The position numbers and the translations under genes are program-made. Source: CAZEQL01 sp964514415 (GTDB taxonomy: Bacteria > Chloroflexota > Dehalococcoidia > GIF9 > AB-539-J10). Taken from it: a stretch of DNA of 19,791 nt. The notes beneath the pieces are model-generated. The model was not told the DNA's origin. It searched no databases and saw only the letters and a program-made list of their open reading frames with translations. Location of the stretch: assembly GCA_964514415.1 (NCBI GenBank), contig CAZEQL010000020.1, positions 1 through 19,791 of the forward strand, in the 5' to 3' direction. Below, in pieces: positions 7,356-12,798 of this stretch; the stretch's first letter is position 1; each line of letters starts with the position of its first letter.

Positions 7356-9265
7356 ACGCTACTATGCTTCTGTGGGTAGTATTTCTTCCTATAATCGCCG
7401 GCGCTCTTGGTTTTGCCTTTCCTGATAGGCCAAAGCGGTTAAGGGAAGGTTTTACTGCCGCAGTAACGCTGGTTACTTTGGTAATCGCAGTTTTAATCTT
7501 CCTCAGTCCTGAAATGCGGTTCCAAACTGCAGGGCTTAATTTCTTCCCAGCTGCCAGATTTCTAGATTTCTACTCCTATCAGTTCAGTTCCTTTCTCATT
7601 ATGTTTGCCTCCCTTTTCGGTTTCCTTATCTCCCTTTATTCCATAAGATATATGGAGGGGAGAGGAAGGCTGCGAGAATATTATCCTTACATTCTTCTTA
7701 CTGTGGGAGCAGCAAATGGAGCTTTGCTCTCCGATAATTTCCTGCCCTTCCTCGGTTTCTGGGGAATTATACTGGTAACGCTATTCCTCTTCACTACCAT
7801 AGGCTCCAAAGATGCTTCACCGAAAAAGATTTTTGACTCCGCAAGTAAAACCTTGATGATTCTAGGTGGTGCTGAGATTGCCTTGATTCTAGGAGTCGGA
7901 TGCCTCTGGTATCTCAGCAACACTCTCACCTTGAGCGAAGTAAGCATACCATTGCAAGGCGGAGGAACTATAGCTATCGTAGCCTTTGTCTTAGTAATGG
8001 TCGGTGCTATTGCCAAAGCCGGTGCTATGCCTCTACATAGTTGGATACCCTCTATGGCTGAATCCTCACCAACGTCGGTCTTGGCTTTCCTGCCCGCTTC
8101 GCTGGATAAGCTGCTGGGTATTTACCTGCTGTCAAGGATGGCTCTGGACTTCTTTGAGCTAAATTTCCCCATGAGCCTTCTGCTCATGATTATTGGAGCG
8201 GTAACCATAGTGGCTGCGGTGATGATGGCTATGGTTCAGCATGATTTGAGGAAATTACTCTCTTTCCATGCCGTATCCCAGGTTGGCTATATGGTCTTGG
8301 GAATCGGCACTGGAACCCCCATAGGGATCGCCGGTGCCATATTCCATATGTTAAATAACGCTATATTTAAGAATTGTCTCTTTTTAACCGCTGGCTCGGT
8401 GGAGCGCAGAACGGGAACAATGGATTTGGCGAAACTTGGTGGATTGGGCAGGATGATGCCCTTTACCATGATTGCCTTCTTTATCGCTGCACTCTCTATT
8501 TCCGGAGTACCGCCGCTAAATGGTTTTGTTTCCAAGTGGATGGTATATCAAGGAGTCATAGAAGCAGGGACATCTTACAGTTGGATATTCTTGGTTGCCG
8601 CTATGTTTGGCAGCGCCCTGACCTTAGCTTCCTTTATCAAGATAGGTCATTCAGTATTCTTGGGCGATAAGCCCAGAGAGATCGGAGAAGTAAAAGAAGT
8701 AGAACACAGCATGAGATTCCCTATGGGGGTTTTAGCAGCTTTATGCGTGATCTTCGGTATCTTTGCCCAACTTCCTTTAGTTTACTTTATCGGTCCGGTT
8801 GTGGGGATAAGCTTCCCTGCATTTCCTGCAGCGATTACATGGACCGGCATCTGGAGTCCCACATTGGGCACCACTTTACTCCTCGTCGCATTGGCTATCG
8901 GTGGCCTCTTTTATCTTGCCAGACACATTAAACTCGCTCGGACTGCTCCCCTTTACATCGGAGGAGAGACCACTGGCGAGGGAACAACAGACTCATTGGA
9001 GTGCACTCCAGGCCGACTAGCTTTGCATCGTGATATCAGAGTTTTAGGCACAGAGTTCTACAATACCATAAGAAATATGGGAGGTTTTAAAGGGGCATAT
9101 GATAAAGGTGAAGCAGGGTCATTCGATATATATTCCTCAGGAAAGTATTTCCTGCCCATAAGCTGGATCTTGAGTAAATGGCATAATGGTCGCCTGTCAA
9201 CCTACGTTTCCTGGATTCTGTGGGGAGTGATCATTCTGTCTGTAGTATTAGCCTGCATAAGATAG
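7352..9265 (+). CDS. large antiporter-like membrane subunit, HyfB/HycC/NuoL-like
   Basis: Proton-conducting-membrane-transporter family protein (NuoL/MrpA/HycC/HyfB). Seen: 637 aa with many hydrophobic helices; the KAGAMPLHSWIPSMAESSP segment typical of these subunits; a lysine in the following helix (SLDKLLGIYLL); HDLRKLLSFHAVSQVGYM; and FHMLNNAIFKNCLF with its buried lysine. The C-terminal part carries a hydrophilic stretch and a last helix, as in HycC/HyfB. It probably contributes an ion-translocating channel driven by electron transfer. The ATG overlaps the large-subunit stop (ATGA). Whether H+ or Na+ is moved cannot be told. Confidence 0.9.
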   Translation: MNATMLLWVVFLPIIAGALGFAFPDRPKRLREGFTAAVTLVTLVIAVLIFLSPEMRFQTAGLNFFPAARFLDFYSYQFSSFLIMFASLFGFLISLYSIRYMEGRGRLREYYPYILLTVGAANGALLSDNFLPFLGFWGIILVTLFLFTTIGSKDASPKKIFDSASKTLMILGGAEIALILGVGCLWYLSNTLTLSEVSIPLQGGGTIAIVAFVLVMVGAIAKAGAMPLHSWIPSMAESSPTSVLAFLPASLDKLLGIYLLSRMALDFFELNFPMSLLLMIIGAVTIVAAVMMAMVQHDLRKLLSFHAVSQVGYMVLGIGTGTPIGIAGAIFHMLNNAIFKNCLFLTAGSVERRTGTMDLAKLGGLGRMMPFTMIAFFIAALSISGVPPLNGFVSKWMVYQGVIEAGTSYSWIFLVAAMFGSALTLASFIKIGHSVFLGDKPREIGEVKEVEHSMRFPMGVLAALCVIFGIFAQLPLVYFIGPVVGISFPAFPAAITWTGIWSPTLGTTLLLVALAIGGLFYLARHIKLARTAPLYIGGETTGEGTTDSLECTPGRLALHRDIRVLGTEFYNTIRNMGGFKGAYDKGEAGSFDIYSSGKYFLPISWILSKWHNGRLSTYVSWILWGVIILSVVLACIR

Positions 9266-9274
9266 GTAAAGGAT

Positions 9275-9742
9275 ATGATAGGTATCGAGATTCTTATAGG
9301 TTTGATAATTATAGCTGGACTTGTTGCTCTGGAAACAAAGACGCTAAAGACATCTGTTATGTCTCTTGCTGGCGCAGGGTTTTTCTTCGTCATTGCTTCC
9401 TTCCTCTTTAGCTCCATAGAGGTTGCCATTGGTGGCATTGTTACTTTTGCCGTTGTGATACCTCTGTTTCTCTGGGCGCTGAGACGGACTACACCCGAGG
9501 ATACCACAAAGCGCATTGAGACGAAGAATGATATTTTTGTGTTAATATCGGTAATTGCCTTCATAGTAGTTCTCCTTCTGGTTTTCCTACCTTTGCTTGA
9601 TCTCCCTGAGCTTGTCTCGCCTCCGCCAGAGCCAATCGAAGGTCCTATTGGATTAAGCATTCTCAGGGAAGTGTTAGTGCTCCTGGCCGCCGCAGCTGGT
9701 ATTTGGGCAATTATCAGGAAAATAGGAAGGAGGCAAAAATGA
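9275..9742 (+). CDS. MrpB/MbhD (DUF4040)-like membrane subunit
   Basis: Small membrane protein of 155 aa with about five hydrophobic segments. The N-terminal 70 residues resemble the DUF4040 domain of MrpB/MbhD and the NuoJ-like subunits: a first helix, ETKTLKTSV, a helix pair, then an IGGIVTFAVVIPLFLWAL segment. A proline- and glutamate-rich loop (about 112-122, SPPPEP) precedes the last helix. By position between the HyfB-like and NuoK-like genes it should be a spacer or channel subunit of the membrane arm. AAAGGA lies just upstream of the ATG. Its exact family (NuoJ, HyfE N-terminus or MrpB) is uncertain because these short hydrophobic proteins diverge fast. Confidence 0.7.
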   Translation: MIGIEILIGLIIIAGLVALETKTLKTSVMSLAGAGFFFVIASFLFSSIEVAIGGIVTFAVVIPLFLWALRRTTPEDTTKRIETKNDIFVLISVIAFIVVLLLVFLPLLDLPELVSPPPEPIEGPIGLSILREVLVLLAAAAGIWAIIRKIGRRQK

Positions 9743-10038
9743 CGCTACCGTATATTCTTTGTGCTATCCTTTTCTTAGTAGGGATTTATGGCGTGGTGGC
9801 AAAGAAGAATTTAGTAAAGATCATCATCGGTATTTCTTTGATGATCCAGGCAGTAGCGCTTTTCCTCCTCAGCCTGGGTTATGCCGGAGGAGCGAGTGAA
9901 GGATTATTCCAGACTATTGGCCTTATAACTATGATAGGAGGGCTTGCAGTAACATCTGTGATGATAGTGACAGCAGTCCGTCTATATGAAAAATATGGCA
10001 CCTTCGATACTTCCAAGATAAGGAGGCTCAGAGGATGA
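9739..10038 (+). CDS. MrpC/NuoK-like membrane subunit
   Basis: Three-helix protein of 99 aa of the NuoK/MrpC/MnhC/HyfE family, part of the ion-translocating membrane arm. Seen: the helix-1 GIYGVVAKKNLVKIIIGISLM segment is typical of MrpC/NuoK, followed by two more helices and a charged tail. The start is ATG 9739, with GGAAGGAGG (9725-9733) as a strong ribosome binding site and an ATGA overlap with the previous stop. A longer frame beginning at TTG 9703 lacks such a site and is rejected. It overlaps the next gene by 4 bp. Confidence 0.88.
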   Translation: MTLPYILCAILFLVGIYGVVAKKNLVKIIIGISLMIQAVALFLLSLGYAGGASEGLFQTIGLITMIGGLAVTSVMIVTAVRLYEKYGTFDTSKIRRLRG

Positions 10039-11489
10039 GTATCTCTCTTATTTTATTCTTAACTATTCCACTGGCGGCAGCAGCAGTTGTAGCTATTCTT
10101 AATCGCGTTTGGGAAAGGAGCGGAGATATCTTAGCCAACATAGCAACTGCAGCTTTGCTTGGCCTATCTCTAGGACTTATCCCACTAGTCTTAAGGGGAC
10201 AAGCTGTTCCCTATAACCTGGGACATAGTTCTCCTCTGGGAATCCATTTCGCTATAGATGGTTTAAGTTTGCTTATGCTGATTACCATCAACCTAATCAG
10301 CTTTGCTGCCTCTTTATATTCGGTGAATTATATGGAGAGGTATACGGCAAAGCCCAGGTATTATACCCTCCTTATGCTGATGATTGGCGGGATGAATATG
10401 GTTGTCTTGAGCGCTGATCTGATCAACCTGTATGTAGGTATAGAAATAGCCGCACTTACTTGCTACGCACTGGTCGCATTTGGGGTAGAACACGAATATC
10501 TTGAGGCATCCTTCAAATATCAGATTATGGGCACGGTGGGCACCCTGTGCATCTTGTCCGGTATAGCTCTTCTCTACAGAATAACAGGCTCGCTAAGCCT
10601 AATAGAAACCCAGGGGCTTTCACTCAGCCAAAGCCCTATACTAATCTTCTCAGGCGTACTACTTCTCTGCGGACTTGGATTAAAGGCTGCCTATATGCCA
10701 TTTCACGCCTGGCTGCCCGATGCTCACTCCAGCGCCCCTGCACCCATCTCAGCAATCCTATCAGGAGTCTTTATCAAGGTAATCGGACTTTATGGAATAA
10801 TAAGGGTTTTCTTCTGCATCTTTGGGATGACAACAACCATCTCCTGGATATTGATGATAATAGCTTCCATCTCTATACTATTAGGTGCTTTCTTGGCTTT
10901 AGCGCAATGGGATTTCAAGAGGCTCTTGGCTTACTGCACTATAAGTCAGATGGGCTATATTCTTCTGGGTTTAGGACTAGCCACGCCATTGGGAATGCTG
11001 GGAGCACTTTTCCACTTGGCAAATCACGCACTGTTCAAAGAACTGTTCTTTATGAATGCCGGCTCAGTTGAGATGCAAACTGGGACCAGAGATCTAAGAG
11101 AGCTGGGAGGGTTAAATCAGAAAATGCCCGTTACCGGGACTACTTTTGCCATGGGCTTTTTCTCCGTAAGCGGTCTCCCGCCATTTAACGGCTTCTGGAG
11201 TAAGCTCATCATAATACTTGCTGCAGTTCAAGCTGGCCATATTGGATTTGCTGCTGTGGCTGCCATAGGAGCTATAGTCACTATTGCTTATTGCCTGAAG
11301 GTAGAGAGAAATATCTTCTTTGGTAGTCTATCGGAAAAATGGCAACATGTTAAAGAGGCGCCAATACTCATGTGCATTTCCATGGCACTTTTAGCCGCCG
11401 CCTGCCTGGGAGGTGGTATAGCTTTTCCCTGGGTAATAAATACCTTTATTCAGCCCGCGGTCAACGCCATTACAACGTTAGGAGCTTAG
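10035..11489 (+). CDS. antiporter-like membrane subunit, MrpD/NuoN/HyfF-like
   Basis: Second large proton-conducting-transporter family subunit (484 aa, about 14 helices), closest in look to MrpD/MbhH/HyfF. Seen: LKAAYMPFHAWLPDAHSSAP, which contains the conserved buried lysine and the HxWLPDAH signature; LSGVFIKVIGLYG with the next channel lysine; WDFKRLLAYCTISQMGY; and FHLANHALFKELFF. The ATG at 10035 overlaps the previous stop (ATGA) and follows AGGAGG closely (10021-10026). Together with the HyfB-like gene it gives the complex two antiporter-type channels, more than the single one in HycC-type formate hydrogenlyase-1. Confidence 0.92.
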   Translation: MSISLILFLTIPLAAAAVVAILNRVWERSGDILANIATAALLGLSLGLIPLVLRGQAVPYNLGHSSPLGIHFAIDGLSLLMLITINLISFAASLYSVNYMERYTAKPRYYTLLMLMIGGMNMVVLSADLINLYVGIEIAALTCYALVAFGVEHEYLEASFKYQIMGTVGTLCILSGIALLYRITGSLSLIETQGLSLSQSPILIFSGVLLLCGLGLKAAYMPFHAWLPDAHSSAPAPISAILSGVFIKVIGLYGIIRVFFCIFGMTTTISWILMIIASISILLGAFLALAQWDFKRLLAYCTISQMGYILLGLGLATPLGMLGALFHLANHALFKELFFMNAGSVEMQTGTRDLRELGGLNQKMPVTGTTFAMGFFSVSGLPPFNGFWSKLIIILAAVQAGHIGFAAVAAIGAIVTIAYCLKVERNIFFGSLSEKWQHVKEAPILMCISMALLAAACLGGGIAFPWVINTFIQPAVNAITTLGA

Positions 11490-11491
11490 AT

Positions 11492-12106
11492 ATGAAAACA
11501 CCAAAGCTTCGAGAATTAAAAGAGGCGGTAACTTCGTTCTTCAGCCGACCATATACCATTAAATACCCATACGAGCCTTCTATACCTCCAGAAACCTTTA
11601 GAGGGAAACCAGAGTACGTGGAGGAAGAATGTATAGGCTGCGGTGCCTGCGCCCAAGTTTGCCCCGCCAAAGCTATTGAGATTATAGAAGAGATCAGCGG
11701 TTCTTCAGGAAAGAGAAAGCTTATCGTACATCATGACCACTGCATTTTCTGTGGTCAATGTCAAAGATACTGCACTACTGAGAAAGGGATAAGACTAACT
11801 AACGAATATGATTTGGCTACCTATGATAGGTCTGAGGCCATAACGGAAGTCGAGAAAGATTTAGTCATCTGTGAATATTGCGGCGCTGTTGTTGGCACCA
11901 TAGACCACATCCGTTGGGTAGCACAAAAATTGGGAACTAAGGCTTACGGCAATATGAGTTTGGCATTAGCCCTATGTAAAGATTTAGACCTTGTGCCAGA
12001 AACGGCTCCACGCCCCGAGATTCCAATAAGCAGAGCTGACCATATAAGATTCCTCTGTCCTAAGTGTCGCCGCGAGATCATCCTATTCGAGCAGTGGGGT
12101 CCCTAG
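11492..12106 (+). CDS. HycF/HyfH-like ferredoxin subunit (NuoI family)
   Basis: Peripheral two-cluster ferredoxin that links electron donors to the small subunit. Seen: 4Fe-4S motifs at C47/50/53/57 and C84/87/90/94, an N-terminal FRGKPE segment as in E. coli HycF, and two additional CxxC pairs (C127/C130 and C189/C192) that also occur in HycF and probably bind zinc or iron. These extra pairs make it HycF/HyfH-like and not plain NuoI. The start is ATG 11492 with AGGAG (11480-11484) 7 bases upstream. The frame is open further upstream to 11372, but that would run over 100 bases into the MrpD-like gene and is rejected. It is the last structural gene of the hydrogenase. Confidence 0.92.
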   Translation: MKTPKLRELKEAVTSFFSRPYTIKYPYEPSIPPETFRGKPEYVEEECIGCGACAQVCPAKAIEIIEEISGSSGKRKLIVHHDHCIFCGQCQRYCTTEKGIRLTNEYDLATYDRSEAITEVEKDLVICEYCGAVVGTIDHIRWVAQKLGTKAYGNMSLALALCKDLDLVPETAPRPEIPISRADHIRFLCPKCRREIILFEQWGP

Positions 12107-12117
12107 ACTTGAATTAA

Positions 12118-12180
12118 TCATTGTAAGAGCACTCCTTATCATTGTGAGTCCTGATGTCATTGCGAGCGGAGCGAAGCAAC
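12118..12180 (+). repeat. degenerate TCATTG-type repeats ahead of and across the protease start
   Basis: Three copies of TCATTG(T/C)(A/G)AG occur at 12118-12127, 12139-12148 and 12157-12166. The last belongs to a longer unit at 12155-12180 (TGTCATTGCGAG, then GCGGAGCGAAGCAAC), which has the form of small dispersed palindromic repeats found in many bacterial genomes. The unit contains the second and third base of the ATG used by the protease frame, so that start codon and the first ten residues look repeat-derived. Confidence 0.7.
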
Positions 12181-12678
12181 CTTAGCCAGTTGAAAAGGGA
12201 GCTTGCCACTGCCAAGAAAGTGGTCATCTTGGGTATAGGTAATGAGTTCTCCAGTAGCGACTCTCCGGGTTATTTGGCAGCCAAAGAAATAGAGAAGTCC
12301 GATTCATCGAGGAGATACCAGGTTTTCTTGGCAGGGACTGCACCCGAGAACTACACCGGCGTAATAAGGGAAATCTCGCCCTCTCATGTCATATTTATTG
12401 ATGCCGCTGATATGAAAAAGGCACCGGGAACTATAGAGATAATCAACGAAAATACAATAGCCAACATGTCGCCCTCCACCCACAATATTTCTTTATCCCT
12501 CTTATCCGATTATTTAACCCGTGATATAGGCTGTAAGGTGATTACTCTAGGTATTCAGCCCGGAATGACTTCGCAAAAGGGAGATGCCCCACTCAAAGAG
12601 GCCATAAGGAAGCTGGCTTTACTCCTATGCCAGAATTCAATATCTAAAACTACAAAATTTGTGCAGACTTCAAAATAA
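12154..12678 (+). CDS. hycI: HycI-type [NiFe] hydrogenase maturation endopeptidase
   Basis: Nickel-dependent endopeptidase that removes the C-terminal tail of the large subunit after NiFe insertion. Seen: ILGIGNE near the start, D36, the FIDAADM segment (D83) and STH (H110), matching the three metal-binding residues of E. coli HycI (D16, D62, H90); GTAPEN and GIQPGM motifs are also HycI-like. The frame has 174 codons from ATG 12154, but residues 1-10 come from a dispersed repeat; family homology begins near residue 20. A TTG at 12190 would give a family-like N-terminus but has no good ribosome binding site. The matching substrate is the large subunit at 6153 with its 43-residue tail. Confidence 0.88.
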   Translation: MSLRAERSNLSQLKRELATAKKVVILGIGNEFSSSDSPGYLAAKEIEKSDSSRRYQVFLAGTAPENYTGVIREISPSHVIFIDAADMKKAPGTIEIINENTIANMSPSTHNISLSLLSDYLTRDIGCKVITLGIQPGMTSQKGDAPLKEAIRKLALLLCQNSISKTTKFVQTSK

Positions 12679-12723
12679 CTCCTGTATTTCTCGTTCAACA
12701 TTTTCCTTCGATATAAAATTCGC

Positions 12724-12751
12724 TTAAATTTCAACTCATTGCTGCTATAAT
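12724..12751 (+). promoter_or_regulatory. probable hypF promoter
   Basis: A perfect TATAAT at 12746-12751 is preceded after 16 bp by TTAAAT (12724-12729), a poor -35. Transcription would start near 12758, about 40 nt before the GTG of hypF. The position in a 120-bp gap between two same-strand genes supports it. The weak -35 suggests low or activator-dependent use. Confidence 0.45.
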
Positions 12752-12798
12752 ACTTCCCTAGAAAGAGGAAATAATCTCTCTGGGGACTCTTTGTTACG

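Noticed and set aside
9703..9738. Longer N-terminus of the NuoK-like subunit from TTG
   Set aside because: The ATG at 9739 has a strong GGAAGGAGG site and an ATGA overlap, and it begins directly with the first helix.
11372..11491. N-terminal extension of the HycF-like ferredoxin into the MrpD-like gene
   Set aside because: It would overlap by about 118 bp in another frame; ATG 11492 has AGGAG at good spacing and gives a HycF-like length.
4285..12106. Reading the membrane genes as respiratory complex I (Nuo)
   Set aside because: The NuoD-like subunit keeps all four NiFe cysteines and a cleavable tail, and hyp maturation genes follow; no NuoE/NuoF genes are present.
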